Source: Apodospora peruviana
Taxonomy: Eukaryota > Ascomycota > Sordariomycetes > Sordariales > Lasiosphaeriaceae
DNA: 64,000 nt
Assembly (NCBI GenBank): GCA_033439685.1
Contig: JAUEDM010000001.1
Span: 2,480,001-2,544,000 of the forward strand
Reading direction: 5' to 3'
A program made the translations under genes and the position numbers. Positions 46,017 through 58,214 of this stretch are shown here, one piece after another. The stretch's first letter is position 1. Each line of letters starts with the position of its first letter. The notes beneath the pieces were generated by a model. The model had not been told where the DNA came from. It did no database searches and worked only from the letters and a program-made list of their open reading frames with translations.

Positions 46017-47174
46017 TTATGTAAGTCCGAGTAAATGTTTTGCTCTTTTGCGGCCATGCCTCCTGTGATGTCCCCGTTCTGGCAGCGGAATATGCGTGAC
46101 GACGTTGCCCACCTTGACCTTGACGCCGTCAACTAGAATCCGGGTGGTGGCCTTGTAAGAAGAAGCCGGACGATGCTCTTCTTGCTGAAGATCACTCTTT
46201 TGTTGTTTATTACCAGAAATAACAGCAGCGTTACCGCCATCACCAAATACTTGTTCGGTGAGCAGCTTCAGCTCGTCAGTCGGCTTCGAGAAGGACCACG
46301 CTATAGAAATGTGAAATGCGTCGCCGACCGACGGTTTTGTTTGACGGCAGTGTGACTTGGGATTATGAGGCTGCTGGCTGTTTTCGTCACCGACCGAGTT
46401 GTTTTTGTTTATATCGGCCCATTGGTATAATTCGGGCTGGCCGTACATCTTGGCTGTCTGGTTGCAGCGCTTGAGCAGCTCCGTCAACTCTGGGTTTTTG
46501 TTCTGTGAGGTAGCAGCAGAGGTGGGGCTATTCGGCCTAGGCTCCGAGTCCGAGTCCGGATCCGGATCCGGGTTTCGGAGGCTCCGCAGGCGGAGCACCA
46601 GGAACGAGCGACCCGACTCATCGGTGCGGTGCCACTCGACGCCACGGACGGTCAACTCAAACGGGCTGATATTAGATTCTCTGATGCTGGCGACGAGCTG
46701 CTCCAGGAACTCGTCCTTGTCGGCCGTTGTGAGTGCCATGGGCCGCGACAGACTGATGTGCAACGGCAGAGGCGCGCCAAGGTCGCTTGTCAGAAAGCTC
46801 GTAATCTCCGAGGTCCCGGCGGTTTTCTTCTGCAAGGTTGACAGTAACCCGGTCAGAAGCGTGTAGGTGGCTGCGGTCGGGTGCCATTCAATGTAGACAT
46901 GGCTGGGCCAGTTGCCTGCCACGTGCGGTATCTGCCGGACGCGACCCTGGTGCAGACTCGGGTCGTCGGCGGTGCTAGCCCGCACGGTCGAGGCGTACAG
47001 GTCGTGAAAAGCGGCGGGGAGCGGAGGCAGGTCCAGGGCTGGGCGCCGGAGCTGCTGATCTAGCTCGCCATGAGCGACTACGGGATTGAACCCTGCTCGT
47101 TTTGGCGCAGGGGCCGAGGGTGACTGGTCAGCAGACTCAGGTTCCGAGTCGGAGGCGTAGTCGACTAGCGGCAT
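46017..47174 (-). CDS. USB1: U6 snRNA phosphodiesterase USB1
   Basis: A 3'-5' exonuclease of the 2H phosphodiesterase superfamily that trims and caps the U6 snRNA tail. Single exon, 385 residues, starting MPLVDYASDSEPES, a start shared by many USB1 proteins. The two catalytic HxS tetrapeptides are LHISLSR (His139) and FHISIAW (His288). NWPSHVYIEWHPT (88-100) matches the family core. Two low-complexity inserts, a DPDPDSDSEP stretch near 202-212 and an Asn/Gln/Ser-rich one near 255-280, lie between the motifs. The basic tail ends GRKRAKHLLGLT. Confidence 0.95.
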   Translation of the reverse strand: MPLVDYASDSEPESADQSPSAPAPKRAGFNPVVAHGELDQQLRRPALDLPPLPAAFHDLYASTVRASTADDPSLHQGRVRQIPHVAGNWPSHVYIEWHPTAATYTLLTGLLSTLQKKTAGTSEITSFLTSDLGAPLPLHISLSRPMALTTADKDEFLEQLVASIRESNISPFELTVRGVEWHRTDESGRSFLVLRLRSLRNPDPDPDSDSEPRPNSPTSAATSQNKNPELTELLKRCNQTAKMYGQPELYQWADINKNNSVGDENSQQPHNPKSHCRQTKPSVGDAFHISIAWSFSKPTDELKLLTEQVFGDGGNAAVISGNKQQKSDLQQEEHRPASSYKATTRILVDGVKVKVGNVVTHIPLPERGHHRRHGRKRAKHLLGLT

Positions 47175-48359
47175 TATTGACCACGCGACCCGGTTGCCGT
47201 GAATGTCTTGGGGGAAAGACGAGACGGCTCGTGGCGGGTCAAGACGTGTTCAATCCGGATTATGGATTGAGGTACGGGAATATGGGCCAATAATACCGGG
47301 TCGTGATGTCTCTGAATGTCTCGGGCATTTTTCGAAATGCCATCGCTGCACGGCTGCAGGGCCTAGCACGCCTAAGTACGGGGTAGTACAGTGCGGCTGG
47401 TGTCCCAGACCCAGTGTGGTGGGCGGTCGCTCCTGCTCAGTCCCGGTCCCGTGCCTGAGACTTGTGCCTGTCCCTGTAACTGTCAGTCATCGCTGGCATC
47501 GGGGAGTCGGGACTACCTGCAGATATGCCCAATGGCGAGCGGGAAGTAACGAAAACCTCTCGACAGAAAACCTGCTGTTCCTGGAGCCTTTTTTATTGGT
47601 TTCATGCCAATGCCATCACATCGATGTCACTGACTGCATGCGACGCATGAAGCAGGTTCTGCTTGATAAGAAGCAGATAGATGATGGGTGCTTTTGCCTT
47701 GGATGCGATGGATGTCCGGACGAATGATTTCTCGACGCACCATCATGGAAGCGACGATATCATTATCAGAGTCCAGACTCCAGAATAACCACGGCCCCCG
47801 GCGTGCCTGGCTAAATGCGATAGTGACGTCTGCTGCTAGCGGCCATCCAGTGCATTCCGATGATCCAGGCCCGAAAAGACGGGAAAAGAGGTGGTCTCGA
47901 ACGAACCTTCCCCGCGCTGTCCGTCCATTGTCCCATTGTCGCTCGCCGTCCTTGTCCTGTTCCGACCAAGGGCCCTTCCTTGGCTTCACACTCCCGTCCT
48001 TTGTGATAATCAGGTCCACAAGGGCAAAATGGGTGATGGGCAGCCAATCTGTGCTGTGCTGTACCTGCTGCCACAGAATAGCCTTATAAGTCCTGGTACG
48101 TCGCACAATCCTTTCGACTCTGGCTGATACCCTCGGGACTCTGTTCAAAGTCAACACCATATCACCATATCCTCACCCCCTGCTCTTTTCCCAAAGATTC
48201 TACCTCGGTTTTTCATTTTCTTCGTGGTATTCTTCAAGTACTATCGTGGCGGTGGGAGCAGTTCGTTATACCCTTATTAGCAAGGTCATCGATCCGACCG
48301 TGCACACCCCAGTTAGCCTGATACTCTAAACTTCCGCCTGGAGACCCGCTGAAGTCAAG
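47175..48359. promoter_or_regulatory. Divergent promoter region USB1 / PAL1
   Basis: A 1.2 kb region between outward-facing genes. A TATAA at 48085-48089 lies about 270 bp before the PAL1 start. No coding exon was recognised. Confidence 0.4.
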
Positions 48360-50555
48360 ATGGGCGACGGGGGTTACGATGATGACGCATACGACAAACA
48401 ATGGGTAAGCTTCGTCCCCTCTCCTTGAATCTGAGCATTGATTTTCAATCACTTCGAATGGGGTTTCATGAATCTCCTTCAAAATAACTCGGTATATATT
48501 CCGACTTTTTTCTCGTTGGTGTTGTGGGCAATTCCGGCCTGTCTCGAGGAGGGCCGTTATGACGCCAGCTAGGGCGCACATATTGTCGCTTCTTCGCAAG
48601 GTCGGGGGACGTCCAGATAAAGATCAGCAAGGACCATAAAACGCCGCACAATGCCCACTTCCAACTTTTTCTTCTATTATATCGACCCACCGTTATGAGT
48701 CCAACAAGCTTCTGCCTAGCCGCAACGAAAACAGGCCAAGACATGGGACTGGAAATTAAGACCGAGAAGCGTGTGGATGGTTGGTGAGACCCCGAGCCGG
48801 ATACCAAGGGTACAGGCGGATCGCCGGTGACGACAACTGACCAGCACTTGCGTCACTGCTCACCTACGGCCCTGCCGGCCCTGCCATGGTGCAGATTCAA
48901 CCCCCGGATGGACTTCAAATACAGTAGCAATACGGATCCGTACAATGAATGGATCATTACGGTCATGTCGAGGCCTGAATTTCCCACAAGTCTAGAACAA
49001 AACTAATCATAGATTCCCTCTGTCAACTCAGGCAAGCAAATATATCCTCGGTCCTCTCCACGACCCGGAGCCCAATCAAGTGTGTGCAACCCGTGTGAAA
49101 GCACTTCCTCCAACACCTCCAGCTTCTGCCAGCCCTACTCGCCCAGCCTTTGGCTCATCTCGACACTCACACGGCCGTGCCCATTCGTACACGAAATCGC
49201 CGGTTAACCAAGATTTCGAGGATCAACCCTTTTTCCGCCGGGTCTTGAGCAGGAGTAACAGTGTGAACAACAAACCACTGCCCCCAGCACCTTCTCGTTC
49301 CAGGAATCCGCCCATCTCCCCTCTGGAGCGCAAGAGATCGCTGCATACGTCTAGGCCTCCTCAGACTCGCTGGAACCAGGGTACTATCTTATCCCGATCC
49401 AACAGCGTGGCATCCTCTCGCCCGAGTACAGACTCGGCAAACACAACGTCTATGGCGGACAAGGGCAAGGGAGTTCGCCGATCCGGCTCTCTGGCTGAAC
49501 GTTATTCCGGGGACAAGTCACACCGTCCGCTCGAGATGCTCACTCGCGATCACATGGCCAAGGACGCCCCTGACGATATACCCCTCCGTCGAGGTGGTTC
49601 ACTCAGAGAGAGATACCCGGGTGACATGTCCCACCGACCTCTGGCGATGCTCCAACGCGACCACCGGGCCGCGGACCGGGCGCCGCACTTGCACAACCAA
49701 CGCAAAAAGCAGCCGAGCGACCCGATCGATGCGCTAGACCACACTGGTCCGGCACCCGATCTCACGTATCACCATAGCGGTCCGTTCGACCCGACTATGC
49801 AGTCGCGTAATGTCAACAAAATGTACTCGCCCGTCGAGGCTGTGAAGGAGACCAACATGGAGGCTCTGAAGGCTACGCCTGAGGCCTACCTCAAAGACTC
49901 GCTTGACAAGCACGTCCCGCTCCAGGGCATCGCGGTGGTCCCGCCCGGCCAAAGGGATTTGACTGGTCGCAGGATGGAATACCATGAAGGGGCAGATCTT
50001 ATGCGGGAACGGGACGCTGCGGGTGGTGCGTATAAACGATGGGATCACATTGTAAGTTGTCGCCTGTTTGTATATCCCGGCACCAGTAACTGTCTGTTGT
50101 TTTACCTGATCACTGACTTGCCTTGTCTTTCACAGCCCTACCGGGACGACGACCTGAAAGGAAAAGGCGAACCGTCTTACACTTTTGAAAAGAACCTCAA
50201 GGAAAAAGGGAGGGAGAGGGCGGGTTGGAAACAACCTGACGGCGTCCGCAGCAATGGTGATGGCGGCGGAGTCTACTACGAGATGCAACCGCATAAGCGA
50301 TCTCCCCGAAATACCCGTGATAACGGAAAAGATAGCGGGGCTCGTGTTCGCCAGCGAAGTGTGAGCCATGCCAATGCCACCCCGCGAACGGCCGACTATC
50401 CCTTAGAAAATGAGGGTCCCTTCTCGGATCACTTTTCCGGGACACCAGCAGGCGGTTCCTCGGGTATCCAGCGGAGAAATACTACGGGCAAGAGCCTCGC
50501 GCAAAGCATCAAGAGGAGGTTTGGAAGTCTCCGGAGGAAAAAGTCGGATTACTAG
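48360..50555 (+). CDS. PAL1: Pal1 cell-morphology / endocytic protein
   Basis: A cortical protein of the Pal1 family, linked in yeasts to cell shape and endocytic sites. Exon 1 (48360-48404) encodes only MGDGGYDDDAYDKQW. A 627 bp intron leads to exon 2 (49032-50051), opening ASKYILGPLHDPEPNQVCAT, the conserved Pal1 start. Exon 3 is 50136-50555, giving 494 residues. A disordered Ser/Arg/Pro-rich part contains two near-repeats (GSLAERYSGDKSHRPLEML and GSLRERYPGDMSHRPLAML). HHSGPFDPT is the Pal1 FDP motif. The tail is basic (ends RRKKSDY). The 84 bp intron 2 is a multiple of three and stop-free. Identity rests on the opening and FDP motifs. Confidence 0.88.
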
Positions 50556-51279
50556 AAGTTTAAGTCCGGCTCTGTCTTGGGTATGGGCGTGAGATGAGAC
50601 GATAACGGATTCGTTCCTAACTCTTCAAGAAGAGATGAAAGTAGTCTTTTGATGTCGGCTTTTGGGTTGGTTGTTGAAACGACAGGGCGGTACTTTGCCA
50701 AATCATTCAGTGACAGTTAAGGATATAATTTTGCGAATTATTACGCTTGTATGGATGGGTTGGGTATACATAGAAAGGATACCAAAGGGCACACCGAATA
50801 AACGCACATGGCTAAGGAGACAAGTTCGGTGGTAGGCTTGTTTTTGAATAATAAACATTTCTGCTGTGCTCCTTATTGGGTGGGAGATAAATTTTATTTA
50901 TAATGAATGAGCTTGCTTTGCCGTTTTGTGGTAAACATAATATCAGGGTACTTAGATGACTCGAGCACTTGTCTTCTGAGGATATGAAAAATATGCCTCT
51001 CCCTATCCCGCCAAGCACCATCAGTCAAACCCGCTTTTACTTCGTACCCTAGTTTGAGAGTTTTATACTGGCTGGTCATGTCTAGAACCCGTCACGATCC
51101 TATTAAGCAGTCGGGGCTGTATCGTAAAAGAAAATTTTATATCTTGCCCCTCTCCGATCAACTCCCAATAAATATACTACAAAAAGAGCTTTCACCACGC
51201 CATCAGGACTTATGACAACCTACCTTACTCTCTCAGGAAAACAAACAGAAAAAGAAGAGACAAAAAAAGGGGGGTTCCT
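50556..51279. terminator. Shared 3' region PAL1 / CFT1
   Basis: A 724 bp AT-rich region between two convergent stop codons. No coding sequence is seen. Confidence 0.4.
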
Positions 51280-54200
51280 CTAAAAGTACCCCATCCCAGC
51301 CCACCTTAGAACCGTTTCCAACTCCGCCCTCACCTCGTCACTACCAGAATACCCGGCGCGTCCAGCCATCTCTCCTCTCCTGCCCGTGCCGAGCTCGGTG
51401 AACCGCTCCAGCATCGTTCCGTCGACAATACTCCGCCCGATGCCGGCGTCGACACCCGACACGGCGCAGTTGGCGCCTGGCGTGCGGTACTCCTTAGGAT
51501 TCAGGCCGGCCGGGTGCGGGAGTGTTGTCGCCAACTGGGTGGCGAGCGACGAGAGCCGGCGGTAGGCTGCCTCGGATAGCGGTCGGAGAGTGGCGAGGAC
51601 GCCCGTCGGCGAAGCGAGGAGGAGGAGTTGAGGAGGTGGCAGTTTATCGGTTTGTTGTTGTTCCTTACTGTTGCTATTGGTTCCGTTTGGTGCCGTAGAG
51701 GTAGCGGCGGGGTCTGTTGCGATGGGGAGGAGAAGGGAACTGGTGGGGATATGCGCGCCCGTGTTGAAGGTCGTACGGTGGAGGAGTAGGTGGCCTTGGA
51801 GAGATTTTGGATCTAGATGGTTTAGATTAGTTACTGTAGGCTGACTGGGGGTACCCGGTTTTGTCTGGTTGATATAACTTACGCTCAGGATCAAACTGCA
51901 GGACGTGGATATGGCCATCCGCGTCGCTGGCAACAATAAAAAGCTCCTTGCCGTCCGGAAGAAAGTCCGCATTCACAACCTCCAGCCTGGTGGCGCTCTT
52001 GCCGAGCAGGATCATCTTGTACGGTTCCTCGGTGTATCCCGTGAACCACACGCCCTTGAATGCGTCCGCCATAAGACATAGCCCTGTGCCGGGGAGCTCC
52101 TTGACGCTAGTCACGTAACAGCTCATATCCATAAAGGCGACCGGCAAAAGCGTCCCGTCTTCCTTGAGACCTCGGACCATGCACTTCTGGCCCTGGGCAA
52201 CGAGCATGAGCCCCTGCGTACCAACTTCAGAGAGCGCCGTGACGGCGCCTCTGGGAATGTCTTCCTTGGCAACGAGCTTGAGCTTCATGTTCGTCTCCGG
52301 ACGGCCGGGTTCCGGGATGACTTCGGCGATGTCGTATACGTAGACATGTCCACGAGTCGGAAAGTCTTCGCCTTTAATCAGGGCGGTACCGACGGCAATC
52401 AGCTGCTTGCGTTCGTTGGTGGACTCGGATACTTCTAGATTCAATGTCTCGACGCAAAGGATGGTCTCGCACGGCTCCATCTCAACAGTGTCGATTGCGG
52501 TCCAGGTGATTGGGCTTATCAGCTTGAGGGTGCCTCGTTCGATCGTGGGCTTGAAGGCAATGTTCTCTCGCGCCCACTCTTTGTGGTAGTCATCGTCTTT
52601 GGGCAGCTCGAAAGGCTCAAAACCGTTACACCCAGTCACATAGCACCGGCTGGGAGGATGGTACGAAACAGCGTCCACATCCACCCCGACAGGGACCTTC
52701 TTCACCGATATTCCCAGCTCCGAATAGCTGGTGTCACTGGGGATCTGCGTCACCCGAGCGATTCCGTGCGAATCGGCGTAAATAAACCCATGCTCGCAGC
52801 CTTCAGTGTGGAATGAGCTCATGGCCTGGACCCCGGACCCTTGAAGGCCGATAACCCTTGGTGAGGATTTGGCCGACTTGAGTATAAAGCTCGGGGATGA
52901 GCCCGGGAGGAAGACGGTGCTGTAACCCGAAATATTGCTGCACCGCCGCATAGAGAGAAACCGGTTCACGATTGGTGTGTCGTCATCTTCAGGTGGCTCT
53001 TCCGGAGCCTTGGCGAACGTCGCGTTTGGCAACTTGTAGAAAAAGAGGCTCTCCAAGAGACTCGTCGAGCCCGTATCCGGTTTGAATCTGAACGGCTGGT
53101 AAAGTGTCAAGTCATCGTTTCCATGACGAAGCTGTGAAACAAGTTAGAAGAGAAGATATTCAGATATTCGCGAGAGAGAATGAAAGGGGGGCAAACAATT
53201 AGGTAGGGTGACTTATGGGTGGTATCACCGAGATCAGCTATCAAAATCTCAGAGATCGTCTCCTTAGACGTTCCCTTCCTCGCAGTGAAATCGGCTGAAA
53301 GGCCTGGAGGAATAAACGAAAGATCTTTTGCAACGTAAAGAGGTTTGGACAAATCAGACAAGCGATATATCTGCAATTTGTTAGTGTTTATCTCATAACA
53401 GAACAATAGTCTCCTTACATGAAGTGCGCCCTCCACGCAGAGTAGGAACATGAGAATTTCTTCTCGCACTTTGATTCCCGGTTTCCCGCCAGAATCCACC
53501 CTTTCCTCAGAAAACACACCGCTCGTGTCTGTATATAAGCAGCCCGCAAGCCACTTGGTGGTGTTTAGGGTCTGGTCGTCTTTTTCGAGCTCTTCCAGCT
53601 CATACTCAGCATTGTTTCGATCGACCTTTGCGATGATGATGAATATGCTCGAGTCATCGCGGACAAGAAGAAGATATGGGTCGGCGAAACTTGCGGTAAG
53701 AACGCGAGGCTCTGCCACGGTGACCTCGTCGAGCATAGGTATTATCTGGCTTAACCCCAAGTCTCCGTCATAGCACCGCACTTCCGACTTCAAAACCTGG
53801 ATGATCCTGCTGTCCTTTCCAAGTGTCCCTGCTTCGACAGTAAAACCAGCAGCGGGCTCGAATTCGGTACCGGTGAGACTCTCAAAGCCGGCTGCCGTAA
53901 GAGCATAGACATCCGAAGTCTCATAGCCGTCCAAGTCGACTTTTGCCACAATCATAAACTTATCATATTGGCCTGAGGTATCGTAGTCGTTGATAATCGC
54001 ACCTCCACCCTTGTCTCCTTGCAACGATTTGGGAATGGGCTTTTTTGCACTCATGGTCCAGAAACCCCTGGCCTCAGGAAACTCAAACCTGCCGATGACT
54101 TTTGGCTGCATCGCCAGGTTCAAGATGGCTAGCGATCCAGCTTCCCCCCTACCTACCGCACAAACAAGCTGTAGCTCACTGTGCACCGCGACCGAGTTTC

Positions 54201-55842
54201 GCGCCTCTTCGCTCCCTGGAAGCAAAGAAGGCTGACCGTAGGTCATCCGCTGAATTGGCGCTATACTCAAAAGCCGATCGTGTATGCGGAAGCTCAAATC
54301 TCCACCCTTTGTAGTACTCGCCGTGGCCACCGCCTGCTGTCGTACCGGAGGATCCTCAGCGTACAAGTCATCTTCGTCGTCCTCAATTTCTTCTTCATCG
54401 GGGTCGACGTCGAGATCGATATCTGGTAGCCGTAATTTTCTCCGCGAGGTCTGACTTTGCTTCCTTGTCCAGCCGAAAACGACCGAATCGCCCTCCTCCG
54501 TTCCCGCAAACATGGTATTCCGCCCTAGTCGCGTCAGAGACGCAACACGACATGGTATGACTGAGCCACCCAATTCTGATGGCAGCATCTTCAACTCAAG
54601 ACCAGACACAGTGCGGCCGTCGATACGGAAAGTGAGAAGAGCCATGCGACCATCGTTCAGGACCACGAGGAACTCGCCAAGGTCGGCTGCGACGACGTCA
54701 ATCATACAGCCTTCTAGTCGGAGGTTGAGGTCAGACTGGTCGCCCAAACTGAATGAGGTACACTGTTTCGTGATGGGGTTCACAGCCACGCCGTTTGGCT
54801 TTCCAGACTGGTCGATATGGATCAGTTCGTTTGCTCCTACGAGCAAGGCGCCGCCGACGGGTGGCGGTAGAGGCGCAACGCGGAACAGATCCTGCGGCAG
54901 GCCGGTGATTGACAGAAGTGTGGTCGACGCCTTCTGCTGGAGATCTAGGGTGAACACCATGTATGTGAAGTGATCCTTCCGGCCGAGAGAGTTGGAGGCG
55001 CTCTGGGTGGATGAGAGGATGCCAAAGGTCGGCTCTCGGTACTCATGCAGGAAGGCCAGATGCACAGGATGGAGGAGACTAGGGTCAAGATTGGACAGTC
55101 GAAGGACAAATGATGGTGAATATGGTGTGTCTTCTATGTTGCTACCTCCGTTTACCACTGCACCTGACAAGTCCTTGTTGGCCGGCTTCGGGGCGTCATC
55201 CCAGTCCCCCATGTCAATGTCCTCATCGGCTTGCTTAAAGGGCAGAATGGCCAGATTTCTGGGGCCAAACTTGAGAGCGGCGCATCTACTACCTGGATCT
55301 GCCGCCAGGAAATTGACATAGTTGCCCAGGTTGGCGGCCCACGGGCTGCCCTGGAGCTCATCTTGTTCATAGTAGTGTATGGACACGGTTGTCAGAGCAT
55401 ATCGCCTCGCGTCCCACTCGACGAGACTGAGCCTCGCATCCTTCAGCGCTACCAGGAGCGCATCGCCTCCAGAGCTTGTGTTGCGCGTCTTGATCCTCGC
55501 GAGGCCTGTTATAGTACCTGGGAGCGAGACCTCGGCAACGAGAACCAACCTGGTGCTGTTGGCGCGATCTGTCTTTGTCCCAAGATTGTCTCCCCCCAAG
55601 AAAGACGACTCGAGGCCTTCGTCATCGTTGGCAAGACGGGAATCGTAGCGACTCGCGGTCTTGAGGGTCTGTACGGGGCTCTGGGGCGTCGTCTCGATCT
55701 CCGCCGAGACGACTTTGGTTCGGAAGATTTGGAGCAGCGACGACTTTGCGACGGCGAGATTGGTGCCTTGTCCAGGGATAAACTGTAGCGTTATAGAATG
55801 CGTGACGGCCGTCGGCGGCGTCAACTCCGTGTAGCACTGCAT
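51280..55842 (-). CDS. CFT1: Cleavage and polyadenylation factor subunit CFT1 (CPSF160 family)
   Basis: A large beta-propeller scaffold of the mRNA 3'-end processing complex. Exons: 55842-53419, 53370-53197, 53131-51883 and 51812-51280, giving 1459 residues. It starts MQCYTELTPPTAVTHS, the usual Cft1 start, although the frame is open 23 codons upstream. Early family motifs include GDALLVALKDARLSLVEWD and SIHYYEQDELQGSPW. An acidic insert (about 455-475) lies mid-protein. The C-terminal CPSF_A part (roughly the last 400 residues) has HVYVYDIAEVIPEPGRPET and FDPEHPKSLQGHLLLHR. The 48 bp intron (53418-53371) is very short and stop-free in frame, but its splice gives GALHIYRLSDLSKPLYVAK, matching the family. 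It is divergent from the LMBD1-type gene. Confidence 0.95.
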
Positions 55843-56405
55843 TGTCGACGAATTGGGCGCATATCGCTGTTGAAGAATGAACTGGCAAAAAGCGCGTCGA
55901 GAGCAGCTCAAGGCTGGATGCAGGAGGCTGAAGCTCCAGTGGATGGTGGTATCGCCGCGACGGTTTCAGACGATTGGATTGGCTGCGCGAATGGATGGGA
56001 AGCTTCGAACGGCAAAATCCTTAACAAAGGAGACTGAAGAACGCCCGGGCCACATCCAAGCGTTGTGCCAAGCGTGACAAGCAGCAAAATATGGCGCTAA
56101 CGGAACAAAGAAGAACCCCACACAAGCTCCGTCCAGGTTCCCTATAGCACTGCTGCTCCATTGCGTCACAGGTTTATGGCCCAGACTTGACCAAACGACT
56201 TGTTCTTTCTGCACACTACAGATACCGGTACGCCCAATGACGCTAACATCGACTTGACCGTGCCGATCAAGGTGCTTTTGACGCGACATTTGTCCGTTGC
56301 CCACGAACGTGGAATTAACAAGACATAGGACGACTTCTTTTCCGATAAGGTATTGGACATTCAACCGCCTCGGTCGTTTCCAGCGCCCAAAACAACCCAA
56401 AAAAG
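55843..56405. promoter_or_regulatory. Divergent promoter region CFT1 / LMBD1-type gene
   Basis: A 563 bp region between two outward-facing start codons. No TATA box or extra exon was recognised. Confidence 0.4.
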
Positions 56406-58214
56406 ATGGACATCATGGCATCCGCCGGACTGCTGCAGACCAGTCTCATCTGGGTCGCGTATGGCGTCGCTGTGGCTCTCGTCCTCATCATCGCCATCAT
56501 TACGACCCTCACTTGGCAAGCCCCACGCGAGCGGTCCGCCGTTGTCAGCACCGTCGCCATCATCAGTCTCACCTCGCTGTTGGCGACCGTGCTCCTGCTT
56601 CCCGTCGACATCGCTCTCGTTTCATCCACGACCTCGGTTACCCATGGTGTGAAGAAGGACTGGGCTACGCACGAGAGAGTCGACGGCATACTGCTGACGC
56701 TTAAGATTGTTTACTACACCCTATACAGTCTCGATGCGCTCCTGTGTCTGATCGTTATTCCTTTTGCCTATTTCTGGTATGAGGAATACGACGAGGTTGA
56801 AGAGGAGGAAAGGACTGTCAGCGCTGGCAATCGTTTCTGGAACGCGGCAAAATACACTCTTATCTTTGTGATACTTGTTGTCATCCTCTTCCTAGTTGGT
56901 TTCTTCGTGCCCGCTGCCGGCAGCGGCGGCCGTGGAAGGCACATGGACCTCGACTACTTCAAGCGTTTGCTTGCAGCAAACAATGGAGAAAAGGCACTCA
57001 CCTTTGCGTTGGGTCTACTCATCACACTGGGAACGTTGCTTTATCTTGTCTATACCGGAGCTGGTCTTGCGCTGCTTCCGGTGTCGTTCATTAAATCTGC
57101 GCCATCTATCTCTGCGCCCCAGCTGTCCGCAACCACCGCGTCGGACCTGGAGCGTAACCGCGAGCTCCAACGGCAGCTGGAAATGCGCAGCGCTGGTCGC
57201 CCAGATGGCATGTCTCAGAAGGACCGGAGAGAAATGGACGCTCTGCTGCGTGAGGAGAGGACGCTGGTGCGGCGAGAGAGACTCGCGGCCGAGGCGCGCG
57301 GGGAGGGGCATAGTGCAATCTTCCGCGCCTGGACAAAGGTCCAAGCCGTCTTCCGGCCTCTGAAGCTAGTCGGCGGCATTTTGCTCCTCTTGATTGCCAT
57401 TCTTCTCTGGGTGTCGATGCTCATCACCGCAATTGACAAGGCTGCCAACTCGGTCTGCAAGCAGCGCTGTGGCTATATCCTCGGACACATCAATGTCTTC
57501 CAGCCAGTCAACTGGATATTTGTCCAGTCCGCCAAAGCCTTCCCCGTCGACTATATTCTGATGGCTCTGCTTGTACTCTTCTTCTTCAGCAGCTCCATTA
57601 CTGGCATCGCCACTGTCGGTATCCGTTTCCTTTGGGTGCGCATCTTCCAGATCAAGAAGGGCCGCACAGCCCCGCAGGCTCTCCTCATCGCCACCGTAAT
57701 GTTGGCTCTCATTATTCTGGCGATCGACTACGCCATCGCGATGCTGGTTGCCCCGCAGTATGCCACCTATGGCACGCAGACCTTTTGCACGAACACGCCA
57801 TTGGCTCCGGGCCTACAGCCCGACTGCCTCAAGCATTCAGATATGATTCGCCCGTGCTCCGAAGTCTTTCTTGAACCCGCCGCCAAGGATGTGTGTACGC
57901 CAACCATCATGTCGACCTTCCTCAACCGCGTCACGCTTAACTGGCCAGTGTTTGGGGCTGTCGACTTCTGGGCACAGTTTGCGTTCCTCGCAGTGTTCTT
58001 GGTTGTTTTTGTCACCAGTCTGTTCCGCACGCCCCGGTTAAATCTCAGCGAGCTGGACGAGGAGGCCGAGGTCGACGAGGAAGAAGGTCTTCTGGCCAGC
58101 ACGGGGAGGAGGTTTGGCGCTACCTGGCAGGATATCACGGGCCGCGCGAGGCAGGCTTCGGGTGGACGGCAGGGTGCTACCTACGGTACCAATGGTTCGG
58201 GATCGCGGTCGTAA
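56406..58214 (+). CDS. LMBD1: LMBR1-domain membrane protein, probable lysosomal cobalamin transporter
   Basis: A polytopic membrane protein of the LMBD1 type, expected in the vacuolar/lysosomal membrane. In animals LMBD1 exports cobalamin; the fungal substrate is not established. Single exon, 602 residues. Nine hydrophobic segments are visible near 12-34, 46-70, 96-124, 150-172, 197-225, 322-345, 380-410, 425-447 and 520-540. A charged coiled-coil loop lies at about 245-310 (MSQKDRREMDALLREERTLV). A lumenal Cys-containing loop is at 450-515 and an acidic tail motif (SELDEEAEVDEEEGLL) near 550-565. A second Met at codon 4 could be the start. Confidence 0.9.
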   Translation: MDIMASAGLLQTSLIWVAYGVAVALVLIIAIITTLTWQAPRERSAVVSTVAIISLTSLLATVLLLPVDIALVSSTTSVTHGVKKDWATHERVDGILLTLKIVYYTLYSLDALLCLIVIPFAYFWYEEYDEVEEEERTVSAGNRFWNAAKYTLIFVILVVILFLVGFFVPAAGSGGRGRHMDLDYFKRLLAANNGEKALTFALGLLITLGTLLYLVYTGAGLALLPVSFIKSAPSISAPQLSATTASDLERNRELQRQLEMRSAGRPDGMSQKDRREMDALLREERTLVRRERLAAEARGEGHSAIFRAWTKVQAVFRPLKLVGGILLLLIAILLWVSMLITAIDKAANSVCKQRCGYILGHINVFQPVNWIFVQSAKAFPVDYILMALLVLFFFSSSITGIATVGIRFLWVRIFQIKKGRTAPQALLIATVMLALIILAIDYAIAMLVAPQYATYGTQTFCTNTPLAPGLQPDCLKHSDMIRPCSEVFLEPAAKDVCTPTIMSTFLNRVTLNWPVFGAVDFWAQFAFLAVFLVVFVTSLFRTPRLNLSELDEEAEVDEEEGLLASTGRRFGATWQDITGRARQASGGRQGATYGTNGSGSRS

